The position numbers and the translations under genes are program-made. A DNA stretch of 64,000 nt from Dama dama. Its lineage: Eukaryota; Chordata; Mammalia; Artiodactyla; Cervidae. The stretch is taken from positions 15,934,001 to 15,998,000 of the forward strand of contig NC_083714.1 in NCBI RefSeq assembly GCF_033118175.1, in the 5' to 3' direction. This document shows positions 1 through 11,999 of this stretch, in pieces; positions within the stretch are counted from its first letter, which is position 1, and the number at the start of each line of letters is the position of its first letter. Below the pieces are notes generated by a model. The model worked only from the letters and a program-made list of their open reading frames with translations, made no database searches and was not told the origin of the DNA.

Positions 1-75
1 AGAATCCCAAGGACAGAGGAGCCTGGTGGGCTACACTCCATGAAATCACAAAGAGTCAGACACAACTGAGCATGC
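1..75 (+). mobile_element. Bov-tA SINE, 3' part, cut by window edge
   Basis: The sequence opens inside the BovA-type tail: a short form of the usual run 'ccatggacagaggagcctggtgggctac' (seen here with small changes), then a 'caaagagtcagacacaac' block and 'tgagca' end. These are the hallmark of the ruminant Bov-tA family. The tRNA-like head lies outside the window. Non-coding; mobilised by LINE machinery. Confidence 0.85.
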
Positions 76-550
76 ACTCTGTCTATCTTACAGAGATAGT
101 GTGAGGATAAAACAAAATAATAGACACCCAAGACAAATCAAATGTTTTAATTTCTGTTAAATTCATTTTTAATTAGGTCCATTTTTCTGTATCTTTGCAT
201 CATGTAGGCATCATCTGAATTTATTTGACTCTTGGTAATTAACTTATCCAAATGAACCTTCCAATTGCTTTTAGACATATTTAAAGGTAAAAGTCAACTG
301 TTATTCCACAGGTGTTACCCAGAGATCTCACACTGAGTTATCTTGCCCGGGCCCAAGCTGATTTCTAGTCACTTTTGCTATCAAGTTTTTAGTTTTTCAA
401 CTTGCTCATTTGGTTAAGGTGGAGGTCACTGGAATGTGCTTTCCTGAATTTGACAGAAAATACCCCCCCACACATTTCTTTGTTTCTTGAACCATTAGCT
501 GGGTTTTTCCTCCCTCCCCATCCAGGTTACAAATTGTAGAAGACTAGCAG
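76..550. other. Unassigned AT-rich DNA
   Basis: No open frame, repeat family or RNA gene was recognised in this stretch. Confidence 0.5.
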
Positions 551-675
551 GACTTCCCTGGAGGTCCAGTGGTTTGGACTTCGCCTTTCAATGCAGGGGG
601 TGCAGGTTCAATCCCTGGTTGGGGACCTAAGATCCCTCATGCCCTGCAGTTAAAAAACCAAAGCATTTTTTTTTA
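551..675 (+). mobile_element. CHR-2-type tRNA-Glu SINE
   Basis: It starts 'gacttccctgg', carries a degenerate Pol III B-box-like 'ggttcaatccctgg' near 606-620 and ends in an A/T-rich tail near 650-675. This matches the cetartiodactyl CHR-2 tRNA-Glu-derived SINE class and lacks the BovA tail of Bov-tA. No target duplication could be read. Confidence 0.7.
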
Positions 676-900
676 AAAACCAGAAACGCTATTGTAGCAA
701 ATTTAGTAAAGATTTTTAATACAGTTCATGTCAGAAAAAAAAATTATGAGACTAGGAATTTTCTCTATGTCTTAATCTGCCATCCTCATCCCCACCTTCC
801 TTACTTTTTGAGAGGAACTGAGTTAAGGCTTAAAATATATTCCCCATCTTGGACCAGATTCCCAGGAAAAGGGGGTTGTGGGTGTTATTACAACCACCAT

Positions 901-945
901 TACATTATATTATATTATAAATTACATTACATTACATTATAAAAC
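901..945. repeat. Short (TTACA)n / TA-rich low-complexity tract
   Basis: Repeated 'ttaca' and 'ttata' units run for about 45 bases. Confidence 0.7.
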
Positions 946-1378
946 AGCAGGAAGGATGGTCAGCCACTCATACGGTCCTCAGCTTCCTTGGGATCGAGAA
1001 GTAGTAACAGTGTAGTAGGATTGAATCACACATTTTGCTCCAAAGAACATTAATTCATCTTGGTAAGCACAGAGAAGAGAGCAGGCTTAACTCCTCACTG
1101 GTCATCTCAGTCACTCACCAACCACATACCTGCCAACAGAATGTGAACTCATAGAAAGGTCACAGTGGGCACAGGGGAACACATGGCAGAAAGAAAGCTC
1201 AAGAAACAGCCAGCAACATCCACCTCCTTCAGATTGGTTAGTTGATTTATCCTGTGGTTATAAATGAGTTGAATGTGTCTTTGGGGCTGTGATTTTTTCA
1301 TGCTGGGGAGAGCTCAGAAGAAGCCAAAACACGTTGTTGTGGCCCAGAGTCAACTGATGTTGGAGCTGAGTTCTATTG
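946..1378. other. Unassigned DNA
   Basis: No gene or known repeat recognised. Confidence 0.45.
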
Positions 1379-1570
1379 CATGCTCACTCAACTCTTCTGG
1401 GACCCCATGGACTGTAGCCCACTAGGTTCCTCTGTCCATGGGGTTCTTTAGGCAAGAATACTGGAGTTGGTTGCCATTTCTTTCTCCAGCGGATCTTCCC
1501 GACCCAAGGATCGAACCTGTGTCTCCTGTGTTGGCATGCAGATTTTTTACCACTGAGCCACCTGGCCAAG
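1379..1570 (-). mobile_element. Bov-tA SINE, antisense
   Basis: Read on the minus strand it has the tRNA-like head ('gtggctcagtggtaaaaaat'-like, near 1540-1565), the 'ctccagtattcttgcc' middle and the 'ggctacagtcca' tail with a few changes. The two short open frames across it (one on each strand) are chance readings of SINE sequence, not genes. Confidence 0.85.
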
Positions 1571-2644
1571 GACCAATTTCATGGCCTTCATTATTTTGGC
1601 ACCATTTGGCAAGGAGACATGGGTACTGAGTTACCTTAAAAACAAAAACTTTCTGTAACAAATAGTAAGTGGTAAGTTTGTTAACCAGTAAACTCTTAGC
1701 CTTCTGGAACTTAAGGGCCAGAGTGTCACCTTGTATATACTTATCCTTTTGTTCCTTCTGTTGGGTCATTAGCCCTGCACAAATAGGACATAGCCGTGGA
1801 AAAGAGAAACCAGTATGTCTGGAAACCTAACCTGGGTTGATGTAATAGTTGACTTTCCTGGGGTCCTCCACTGCAGTGTCACCATCATTACCACCATATA
1901 TTCTAGGGACTGGGAGCCCTTGGGTCCTTGATCAAAATATAGAAGTGCTATCTCTATGGTTACAGTCAGCTCCAGAACTAGTGATCAACCTGGCAACATT
2001 TGTGATTTCCACAGGCTGCACTTGGGGCAAAGGCTGCAAGCCATGAGTCATCCTTGAATCCTACCCACCCACCTGTACTCACCCCTCCTTTTCCTCTGCC
2101 AATGCCAGAGCAAATGAGTGGCTATAGAGAAGCCAGGTTGATGAGCTCCATTTTGCACTCCAGAAAAATCTGATTTTGAATCTCTACTGCAAGCAAGTAG
2201 GGTAAACATCACTGCCCCAGTAAATATAAACATGGATAGCTTGACATCTCTCTCAATTTCATTGCAATCACTTTATGCTTAAAGGAGCAAAAAGAGGGGT
2301 TTTATGATTCTGATCTGCTGGCTGATCATATTCACCTTGGCCTTGAATTTGGCTAGTATTTATCAAGTGGGAGGGTAGGCTTGGCTTCTTATATGTGCTT
2401 GGTGCTTCTGCCTTTAGAGTTTATGATTCACACTTGCATATTTTCAGGATCCAGGTACCTTTCCTTCCCTTTTTCTACTCCAAGTTGTTTCTGGGAGAAA
2501 AAAATGAGAAATATTATCAAGGTCTGTTTATAAAATTATTTTCCACAAATTATACCAGACTTGAATAAATACATGCTCAATTTTGGCTTCTTTAAAACCT
2601 ACTGCTTGCCCCCCACAGCCAACTTATATAGTGGGCTTGTAATT
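1571..2644. other. Unassigned DNA
   Basis: Short open frames only (at most about 115 codons, the longest running through the adjacent SINE). No repeat family was recognised. Confidence 0.45.
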
Positions 2645-3130
2645 GAAAGTGGGGTCCGGCTGACTGCTCATCGCTCAAAAGCCAATAAAGAGACAAGGCT
2701 GGTGGAAGGGAAAATTTACTTTATTTTGGACGCCAGCAACCAGGGAGGAGTGCAGACAGTTGTCCAAAAAGCTGACTCCCCACCCACCCCTCATCCCCGG
2801 CCAGTGGGCAATAGCTTTTATAGGCTGAGGGAGGGGGCAACATGCAGAAAGTCCAGTCAACTCTGACGGTCATCTTGAAATTGTTCATCAGTGCTCTGAC
2901 TAGCATCATCTTGATTGTTTTAAGTACAGTTAATCTTTCATTTCAGGATCAGTTTGTTCCCATTTCTTTGAAGCCAGTTCTCAGAATTGTGGCAGCTTAT
3001 GTCATGGCTATAGTCTGGTCATCATGTAGTTAACGTCCTCTACCTGGTAGGGGATCTGCAAGACAGCTCACAGGATATGCCTCAGAATATTATCTAAAAC
3101 ATTCTTGACTCTGCTTAACGACTAAACTAT
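2645..3130 (-). mobile_element. Candidate endogenous retrovirus LTR, antisense
   Basis: Read on the minus strand, a TATAAAAG box lies at 2815-2822 and an AATAAA signal at 2720-2725, about 95 bases downstream. That is the U3/R spacing expected of an LTR. The R/U5 side ends near 2645. I recall closely similar repeats in cattle but cannot name the family. The upstream (U3) limit near 3130 is a guess. No gag, pol or env frame accompanies it, so it would be a solo or partial LTR. Confidence 0.45.
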
Positions 3131-4282
3131 TATTATTTGGTCTACTTGGACTATTTTCTTTTGTTTCTACATTTTCTCACTTCTGTGATTAAACTCATTC
3201 TTTGGCTAAAGTTTTTCCATAGACAAAAGGCAGGTAAGGAAATGGAGGGCAAGTACCATAGGGTCCTGCTCCATTTCAGACTCAGTCAAAGACAAATGAC
3301 AAATAGCTACTCTACACCAGAAGATAGTCTTCTTAGCAGCAAGTGCAAGTGACATGACTGTATCCCAAATGTGAGTCAAACCTGAGCCTGCAGCCTCTTT
3401 GATAAAGGAAAGTGTATTTCAGTATCTAGATCTGAAGTTCTAGGATAGCTCTGGTAAATTCCCAGAATGACTTTATGCTTCATAACAGTTATGCTCCTTT
3501 GGTCTTGGCCCAAAGCAATCCCTGTAATTGACTTCACTGCCAGGGCCATTTTTTTGCCTTACAGGCAGATTGTGTGCCTGACTGTGTCTTTTGTGAAGTC
3601 AGGGTTTGGCCACACAGCCTGTCATAGAATTGAGTTCCAGAGCTCTAAAACATTTCTTCTGTAATTATTAGACAATATCTTTTTAGTTGTGGTGACTTAA
3701 GTAAAAGTAGAAATAATAGTTGTAGTCAACAAAAACGCCAAGCCAATTCAGAACTCCATAAGGTCTAGCCAAGTTCTCGTTGAAAATTTGGACCTGGCAT
3801 CCTTCCCAGAAGGTCAACTGGCTGGCTTTATTGATGCATCAAGGAAGGAACCATTCCAGAGGCAAGAATTCTGACTTGCTCCCACCCTGTCCTTGGCTGG
3901 AGAAATTTTATCAGGAGCATATTGGGAAATCTCAATATGAGAGTCTACTCATGAGTAAGGCTGAGGAAATGATCCATTTTAGAGCTGTAAATGTTTGTGG
4001 AAATAACTCCTTAGAAGTACTCATATGGAGTTATGTATCCCAGGCTGTACCAAATGTTTTTGGCAGTAGAGAAAGCTATTACTTTGGAGGCGGAATGGAA
4101 AGAAATGAAGAGAGGAGGGAAAGTGTGAAACAGTTTATACTGTGATGTTGGCCCAAGTGCCATGGATGGGAAGAGAATGGTTTGAATGAACCTAGCAGCT
4201 CATCTATCAGGTTATTTTTGCCTGCGTTTGATGGATTGGTTCAGGGAACTCTGGTGTCACCACAGTATTCTCTCAACTGTAG
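3131..4282. other. Unassigned DNA with one unrecognised open frame
   Basis: A plus-strand frame of 121 codons runs 3780-4145. It has no ATG at its start (it opens at TTG) and an in-frame stop lies just upstream. Its translation resembles no family I know. A frame of this size is expected by chance several times in 64 kb, so I do not call a gene. Confidence 0.4.
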
Positions 4283-4440
4283 CTTGCCAGTTCCTATCTG
4301 TGTGATGTAAATTGGTGATATAACTTCTATGAACCTCCTTTCTCATTTACAAATGGGGAAAATAATATCTACCTTATAAGTTCATTATGAGTATTAAATG
4401 TCCTTCCCTTCCCCTCTACATGGTATAGAACCTGTTCCTC
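4283..4440 (+). mobile_element. MIR SINE fragment
   Basis: Order of MIR landmarks: 'gtgtgatgtaaattgg' (for the gtgtgacctt block), 'cctcctttctcatttacaaatgggg' region, then 'ataatatctaccttat' and 'tattaaatg'. It is heavily diverged, as expected of a mammal-wide SINE. Confidence 0.55.
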
Positions 4441-4611
4441 ATTTTCCCTGGTATACACTTATATTTGTTATCTTTTCAGAGTAACCAAAAGATAGAGAAA
4501 TTCACATTGCCAAGACTCAAGCCAGGGTCATTACTAGAAATCAGCAAACATCAGAGACAAGTTTTGCATTAGGAGTCCAGACCATGAGGTGAATAAAGGA
4601 GCAAAGCAGAA

Positions 4612-4955
4612 TAATACCCCACCCCAACCAAAGTTATCCACATCCTAATCCATGGAATCCATAAATATGTTACTTTACCTGGAAAAGGGGACTTTACACA
4701 TGTGATTAAATTAAGGATCTTGAGATGGGGACATTATCCTGGATTATCTGGCTTGAACCAACATAATTACAAATGTTTTTATAAGAGAGAGCCAGAGAGT
4801 CAAAGGCATGGGAAGACAATATGATAATAGAAGCAGAGGTTGGAGTGATGCCATTGCTGGCTGTGAAATGGAAGGGGCTGATGATCCAAGAGAAGTGGGC
4901 ATCCCCTAAAAGGTGGAAACATTAAGAAAAGAGATGCTCCCAAAGAGTCCCAGGA
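4612..4955 (+). mobile_element. MaLR/MLT1-like LTR fragment
   Basis: It contains the block 'gattaaattaaggatcttg', then 'ggacattatcctggattat', 'ttataagagagagcc' and 'agcagaggttggagtgatg' in the order I recall for MaLR-type (MLT1) solo LTRs of placental mammals. No internal retroviral sequence is present. Subfamily is uncertain. Confidence 0.5.
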
Positions 4956-6030
4956 TTAAGTGGTCTCTATCAAATAATCCTAGATTTCAGGACAGTCCTC
5001 TTCTTTTGATCAGGACTAACTTTCTATAGCATGAGGTCAGCTGCCAAAGATGGTTTTATTTTACGGGCATCTAAAAGAGCTGCCTTGCTCATAAGGATTC
5101 ATATTAAAATTGTGGAGGGAAGACTCGTGTGGTTTTATTGAGGAAGTAGGACAATTAGCAGTCTATGGGAGTAGAATGGTTTGCTACATAGCTACTCCAC
5201 TCATACAATTTCACGGGGGCTGGGTTTTTGCCTGGAAATTCCCTGAAGACCAAAGTAGTGACCTCCAACTTGATCTCTCTTGAAGTGGCCTCCAAAGAGC
5301 AAATTCATAAGGGAATAATTTCAGCCAGCAGTGGGACAGATGGCTACTCTTTGCTAACTGGCAAATTCTCTAGGGATTGGTTCCTACACTGCACTACTTT
5401 AAATACAAAATAAGGGAGGGAAACAGATTTTTCCTCTCTCCAAGACTTTAAAGCTCAATTATTATATCTTACCAAAGTCTAAGGGAAAATTAGTCTGAAC
5501 ATTGCTGTAATGGAGATAATTAATCTGTGTACATTTCTATTATAGCTCTTATATATTTTATTTCTAAACACTTCCTGTGTTTTACTCACCAGTATAAGCT
5601 CAACACTTAGCATAGAAAGGGGCACTTACTACATTACTTGAATGAATGCAAGAACAGTTTGTTCTGAGAGTCAAATAATGCTGAGTTGGTTTCAGTGAGT
5701 TTGGGACATGAGAAAGGCTAAAAGCCATGATCTATTAAAGGAGTATATCGTGCTTTTCTAGAGTAAGGAAGGTGGGCCCACTAGAGACTCAGAGTAACCA
5801 CTTCAGAAGAAGTCCTATTTCCCTAACATGGCTCCTACAACAAAGCAAATGTGTCCTTTGCCTTCCATTGAGACATATTAAAATACAGAAAAGTGCAAAG
5901 AAAAATAATACCCATATCCCTGACCCCAGTCTTGTAATTAACTCTTAGCATTTTGTTTTATTTCCTTCTGTTTTCTTCCTTATTTCACTCTTACTGCTAT
6001 CACAGAGGGCACTGGAATAACTTTCTTTTG
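4956..6030. other. Unassigned DNA
   Basis: No gene recognised. A weak L2/MIR-3'-end-like stretch near 5590-5650 ('tgaatgaatg' end) was not strong enough to call. Confidence 0.45.
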
Positions 6031-8283
6031 CAGACAAGATGGAGCAGCCTCATTCCTCTTATTTTCTCCCTCTTACAAATAACTAAGTTGTTACAAAAAA
6101 CAAAACATGGTCTGACTACATTAAACAAATAAGAAATATCCAAAAGGATGAAACAAGAAGGCAGACTGCTTTAGAAACCTTGGGACTTGAGGAACAACAC
6201 AGCAGTAATTCTGCTGGGCTTTTTTTTTTTTTTTAACCTCTCCTCTATCCCAGACAGGGTACTGGAGTAGCCTCCAACCTAGAACTAACAGGCATAGCCA
6301 AAAAGGCCTATTACTCCTATCCAAAGCACTGTGAAAAGAGTGACTTAGCAACATGAAATCTTCTTGGCAAATACCTGTCCTACCTTAGATAAACACCAAT
6401 GGAAAAACTGTACCATTTCCACCCACACCCACCCGTCTTGCAGGAATAGGTGACTATACTCTAATTCCCCCACCTGGAAGCAGATCTTCCACCCTGTCAC
6501 CACCTGCTGAAAGCAGATGGTGGTACCCTGAGTACCTCCCCCAGGTGGTGTTGATAGACAGAGTAGGGAGCTGAACTTCTACTCTCCTACTCCTTTCCTC
6601 CATTACCTCCTGTTCCATGGAAGTAGGTGATATTCTGATTCCTTTCCTGGGGTGGTATTTGGCAGGGTTGAGCAGTATGGAGCTGATTTTATATTCTGCT
6701 ACCTGGCAGGAGCAGGTAATACACGAGTTCTTAGTTTGAGAGTCAGTGGGGCTCAGTGAGGAGGTAGGCTTCCACTCCTGCCCAACATCAATAAGGTTAG
6801 GATGAAGCAGAGCAAGATGGAGCTAGTAGGGTAGACATTACCACCACCACCACTACACCTTCCCCTGCCCCCATGTCAGCACAGCACAGTAAGTAGACCA
6901 GCACATAGCTGAGTTTCCCCACTCATCAGCAATGAGACTGAATGACAAGACATAAGGCAGGACAAGTGAACACTCTTCCTTTCCCCTTCTTGGTGTCAGC
7001 TTGGCTCAGAGGGGAGCTGAGAGCTGAACTTCCACACACACATAGCAGCAACTAGGTGGAACATGACTGTCCAAGGTGGTGAGAGTTGACCCTTTGTTTC
7101 TTCCCCCATCTTTGGTGTCAGTACAGCCCAGAGAGGTGCTGAGCTTATACTCACTTGGTGTGAGTTGATACCCCACATTCACTGAGACAGTGGCAAAAAA
7201 GGGAACTAAACTTCCATTCCGCCATCTGCAATGGGAGAGTGTGATTTAGTGTCCACTTTTGCCAAGGTGGTATTAACAGACCAAGACAGAAGCTGAATAC
7301 CCACTTCTGTCCATGCCCACAAATTATGGTTAAACATGGTGACTGCCTGCAATAAAGAAGGTTAAATAGGATCCAGAGACTCACAACATGATTTCCAGGT
7401 TTTCTAGAATACAACAAAAATCAAGAAAACTGTAACTTGAATAAGAAAAGATAATTAACAAACTTTGACAATGAGATGGCTCAGCTTTTAGAATTATCTG
7501 ACACTTTAAAACAGCAATAACATGCTTAAATGAAAAATTAAATATCTCAGTAAAGCAATTGAAAATATAAAGAAAGGATTATTATAGAACTGAAAAATAT
7601 AATAACAGAATTTAAAAATAAAAACTTCCTATGCAGGCTCAATAGTAGATCACAGATGACAGAGGAAAGAATCAGTGAACTTGAAGACAGACCAGTGGAA
7701 ATTACCCACTGTGAACAACAGAGAGAAAGTAGGCTGACAAAATAATGAACAGAGCTTCAGGGATCATGGACAGTAACAAAAAAATTAACATTTGTGTTGT
7801 CAGAGTCTGGGAAAGGAGAAAAAATAGGACTGGAAAAACACTCGAAGAAATAGTGGCCATAAACTTCACATATTTGGCAAAAGACATAAACTTCTAGATT
7901 TAAGAAGCTAAGTGAATCACAAACATGATAAACCCAGAGAAACCCAAGCCAAGGTTTCATGATAATCAAAATTCTGAAAACTGAAGACAATAAAAAATAT
8001 TGAAAGAGGCTGGAGTGAAACAACAAACTATCTCTAGGGGACCAGTGATACAAATATCAGTGAATTTATCACCTAAAGCCATGGAAGCCAGAGTGGCACT
8101 GAAGAAACTGTCAACACCAAATTCTGTTTAGAGAAAAAATACCCTTCTGCAATAAAGGGGAAATAAAACAGTCTGAAATTAAGAAAAACTAAGAATTTGT
8201 TACCAGCACACCTACCCTTAAAGAATGGCTAAGGAAAGTTTTCTAAACAGAAATAAAATGATAACAAAAGAAGGCTATACAAA
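6031..8283 (+). mobile_element. Ancient L1M element, 5' UTR to ORF1/inter-ORF region
   Basis: The first 1.4 kb has several degenerate copies of an 'agctgaacttccac' unit with 'gtggtgtt' spacers, typical of L1M 5' UTRs. From about 7320 the order 'acccacttctgtccatgccc', 'aggatccagagactcac', 'gaaagaatcagtgaacttg' and 'ggcaaaagacataaac' follows the L1M 5' consensus as I recall it. The ORF1-like part (about 7600-8200) is full of stops and frameshifts. The ORF2 region is missing. A poly(T) run at 6221-6236 interrupts the 5' part. It is a fossil with no coding potential. Confidence 0.7.
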
Positions 8284-9030
8284 GGGATAAACATCTTTAA
8301 ATCTTTGAGGTTTTAGATGAAGTAATATATATTTATTTTATACTATTGTGAGTACTTATTTATCTAGATTATCATGCTTAATCAATATAAGAGGAAGACA
8401 TTGTTTGCTACAGATAGCTATAATTGTTTTCAAGTGAAACTTGCAAGTTTCAGGGAAATTTGGTATTTCATTCTCTAGATCCTTTCTATAGTCACTTAAA
8501 AAATATCTATTTTAGTGGTGAAAAGAGCATTTTGAAATTTCCTCTCAGAGACTTGTGAGTGGAAAATTTGTTGAGCAAATAATGTGCAGTTGGGAAAAGC
8601 AGCTTAGGTAGCCAGATTTTCAGTGGATAATTTGATATTCTTAGATTGTCAGATACTGTAAGCCATCCAGGTAATTTGCTGCTTTGAACCAAAACACAAT
8701 TTCCTCCCCAAGCCCCCACAACTTATTTTTGTTGTTTGAAATGTTGCCTAACAATGACTTTCTCCTTTCAACTCACCATTCTACACCATCTGTTAGGAAA
8801 GTGCCTATTTTGAACACAGTATTTCATACACCCTATCATTCTTATAGCTCCTGGAGGAGCCAGGCTGTTTGGAGAAGGAATCCTGGCATTGGGAAAGAGA
8901 AGAAGGAGAAAGAAGAACATATTTCTATAGTTTCCCTGCTATAGTGGGATAACTGTTTCACAGTAGCCCATTCTTCAATTATGTGGAGTGATGTTAAAAA
9001 TAGAGTTTATAGGTTCATCAGTACTGTCTT
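8284..9030. other. Unassigned DNA
   Basis: AT-rich sequence with only short open frames; nothing recognised. Confidence 0.45.
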
Positions 9031-9400
9031 TCTGGATCCATATGCATGCATTAATGTACAATATTTGTCTTTCTGACTTCACTTTGCTCTAGATTTGCTC
9101 TAGGTTCAGGCAGAGAGAACAAGCTTGTGGACATAGTGGGGGAGGAGAGAGTGGGATGAATTGAGAGTAGTGTGGAAACATACACATTACCATATGTAAA
9201 ATAGACAGCCAATGGCAATTTGCTGTATGACTCAGGGAACTCAAACAGGGACTCTGACAACCTCGGTGGGTGGGATGGGGAGGGAGGTGGGAGGAGGGTT
9301 CAGGAGTGAGGGGACATATGTATACCTGCGGCTGATTCATGTTGCTGTGTGACAGAGGCCAACACAATACTGGAGAGCAATTGTCCGCCAATAATTGTAT
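9031..9400 (+). mobile_element. L1-BT-type 3' end with short inverted 5' part
   Basis: From about 9106 to 9400 it reads as the sense-strand L1 3' UTR: 'gagagaacaagcttgtgg', 'taaaatagacagcc', 'gctgtatgactcaggga', 'catatgtatacctgcgg'. The preceding piece, 9031-9105, reads as antisense L1 ('catgcattaatgtacaatat', 'tttctgacttcacttt') from just upstream in the element. This sense/antisense junction is the mark of a 5' inversion during insertion. No coding sequence remains. Confidence 0.75.
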
Positions 9401-9461
9401 TTTGTTCTATACTTTATAATATTGTACAATTATAATCTTTGATAATTTTATTTTATTTTAT

Positions 9462-9625
9462 TTGTGTAATAAAGTTTTATTAAAGTATAAAGGAGATAGA
9501 GAAAGCTTCTGACATAGGCATCAGAAGGGGGCAAAAGAGTACCCCCTTTGCTAGTGTTAGCAATGGAGTTATATACTCTCCAATGAATCCAAAGAATGTC
9601 TGGAGGTTGTAAAGACCTTCGTCTC
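9462..9625. mobile_element. Possible LTR-like repeat fragment
   Basis: The stretch 'aataaagttttattaaagta' followed by a purine-rich block recalls a repeated LTR-type piece in bovine DNA. Orientation and family cannot be fixed. Confidence 0.3.
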
Positions 9626-9690
9626 ATCTTTGATAATTTTAAAAAAAGAGAAAAAGCACAAGGAAAAAATGGAGAGTTTAAGGATCAAAC

Positions 9691-9815
9691 ACCAATGAGC
9701 GCTTATCTGGGTGCTTAATTTTATTTGCCCTTCAAAGCAATGCATTGCAGGTCAGGAGGATATTTTCAACTGTGTAGAGTTAATATAAGAGGTGGAATCA
9801 TGAATAAGAACCTAG
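9691..9815 (-). mobile_element. MIR SINE fragment, antisense
   Basis: 'gagcgcttatctgggtgctt' then a degenerate 'gaggtggaatcatgaataag' stretch follow the antisense MIR layout. Divergence is high. Confidence 0.4.
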
Positions 9816-10270
9816 GTTAACTATAAAGGTAGCTATAGAACTGTCCTGGAGAATGAGATAAAGCCAGTCTAACTTTTTACTTCCTGTGAGCCTATTGCTG
9901 GCACAGGCTTATTTTTAAAGTCTTTGGAGCATCCCATATAGGCTGAACTGCTGTTTGTCTTTAGAGCATTAACCAGAGCCCTGTATTATCGAGTGGCTGG
10001 GAAGACAAAGTTGAGATATTCAGTAGTTTTCAATGCAGTCAGTCAGGGTGAGGTTAGTGAGTGGGTTAAGAAAACAGTCTTATCTTGTTACCCTCATAAC
10101 CTTAAATAATCTATTTATGGACACTTACTGGGGAAAACAAAGTGTTGATGGTTAACAAACCCTAGGTTATACTAGGGCCAATGAATAAAGATTTGGGGAA
10201 ACGGGAAATGGAGATCAGTATGTGAGCAGTTTACTCTTTCATCTGACCATCCTGATCAACCCTTAGATCC

Positions 10271-10670
10271 TGTGATGGTTAATTTTATGTGTCAACTTGA
10301 CTGGGTCATGGGGTGCCTAGATATTTGATTAAATGCTGTTTCTGGTTGTGTCTATGAGGGTGTTTTGGATTAGATAAATATTTGAATCAGTAGACTGAGT
10401 AAAGCAGATTGTCCTCAATGTGGCTGGGTTGAGTAAGAGAGAATATTTTCTCTCTGCCTCACTGTCTTCAAGCTGGACTTTGGTCTTCTTCTGTCTTCAG
10501 ACTTGGCTTTCCCAGGTCTGGATTTCTCAGTTTCCATAGTAGTATAAATCAATTTCTTAAAACCAATCAATCTTTCTCTCTCTGTCTCTTGTATACACAC
10601 ACCCGCCCCCCCCCCCACCAACACACACCCACCCCATTGGTTCTGTTTATATGGAGAACCTTAATACAGT
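10271..10670 (+). mobile_element. MLT2-like ERVL solo LTR
   Basis: Start 'tgtgatggttaattttatg', then 'gtcaacttgactgggtcatg', 'gtagactgagtaaagcaga' and the end block 'ttggttctgtttatatgg' 'agaacc' match the ERVL-type MLT2 LTR layout. No internal retroviral genes flank it. A C-rich run sits inside at about 10603-10617. Old and non-coding. Confidence 0.7.
10590..10635. repeat. CA/C-rich simple sequence inside the LTR
   Basis: 'tatacacacaccc' is followed by a run of about 13 C and further 'acacaccc' units. Confidence 0.75.
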
Positions 10671-11999
10671 ACCAACATTCCCATTGCTTGCCCCAGGCTT
10701 CACATATGATCAGTCCAATTTTTCCACAGGTGACCTTCTTTGGATAACAGAGAGGAATGTTCTTTCACTGTTTTAAAGGAGGAAGAAATAATTCTCTCCT
10801 GCCCAAACCCACAACCATCTTCTTCCATATAATCCCAGAGACCCAGGTATAGACTTAAAATTTTGAGACCTGAGACAAAGTCGTCTGACTGTTGGTTTAT
10901 TCAATCTTGTGCTTACTGACTGTCTATAGCTATGACTGTGTGGGATCAGCTCTTCTGACTGAAATGACTGGCCAAATGGAAACAGTAAGTAGACTCAGAC
11001 TGTACATCACTTATGCCTGGGCGTGTTACTTCTCTAAGTGTTCACTGGGTGGAGACTGCCTTGCTGTTTTTTGTGTACAATGACTAAAGTAGTGCCACAT
11101 TCAGATGGAGTCTTCACTAGTTACTTGATGATACAATAACTAACCAGAAGCACTGTTATGTCTATGTAACAAAAAAATATTTAAAGTCACAAAAGAAAAA
11201 TGCAACTGGTTTTCAAAATATTTGATTGTTATCAGAAGTGGAGAATATTTAGCCCTCAGAGGGAGAAGATCAGATATGTAGCTTAGTTTCATTTAGCCCA
11301 CAGGTCGGACTTTAGGAGATGATTCCTTTAATGTGTGTAGTTGGGAACGTAAACATGACATTTAAAGTATTTTGTGGATGTATTTAAAGCATAATAAGAG
11401 AGGAATGGTTTTCCCTGCAGGATTTTATCTTGAAAAAAATGCAAGGACAATAATGATGACTGTAATGTTGAGACTGTGTTATTTTCTTTAAATAAGTCAA
11501 TGTGTTAGATCTTTGTTTCTTAGCACTTTGACCAATATTAAGCTCTTTCTGTCTTTTCTGTCCTTGCCTTCTCCCCTCTGCTCCTTCCTTCCATCTTTCC
11601 TTCCTTCAGTGGCCATCTATAGAAAGATAAGACATTATTTATTGTGGGCTGTGTTTATATACTGCAAACTGTAACACTACACATTAGGCCATTTGAAAAT
11701 TTCTGGATTACTAAGGGCATTTTTCAATGTTTAGAGTAAATTAAGTCTTGATCCAACCAAGTCATATATCAGATTAGTTTTGAATATTTTTGACAGTTAC
11801 ATAGACAATATATATTATGTGTGTGGGTGTATTTGTTATAATTGAGGATAAAGGATTAGAAATGACTCCATATTGACCTTGCAGGCTGGCACTCTACTTA
11901 TAAAAGATTTACAGCCATAACTCCCAATCCCTAGCCCTCAAATACCTGATGATGACAAGCCAGGATGAAATAGCTTTTCATTTTAAAGTAGATATACAG
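10671..11999. other. Unassigned DNA with pyrimidine tract
   Basis: No gene found. A CT-rich tract at about 11550-11610 (many 'cttcc' units) is the only clear structure. Confidence 0.45.

Noticed and set aside
551..675. tRNA gene call for the CHR-2 and Bov-tA heads
   Set aside because: They keep B-box-like sequence but no intact cloverleaf or anticodon arm; they are SINEs.
3780..4145. 121-codon plus-strand frame
   Set aside because: Starts at TTG with an upstream stop, no splice signals and no recognisable protein; frames of this size are expected by chance.
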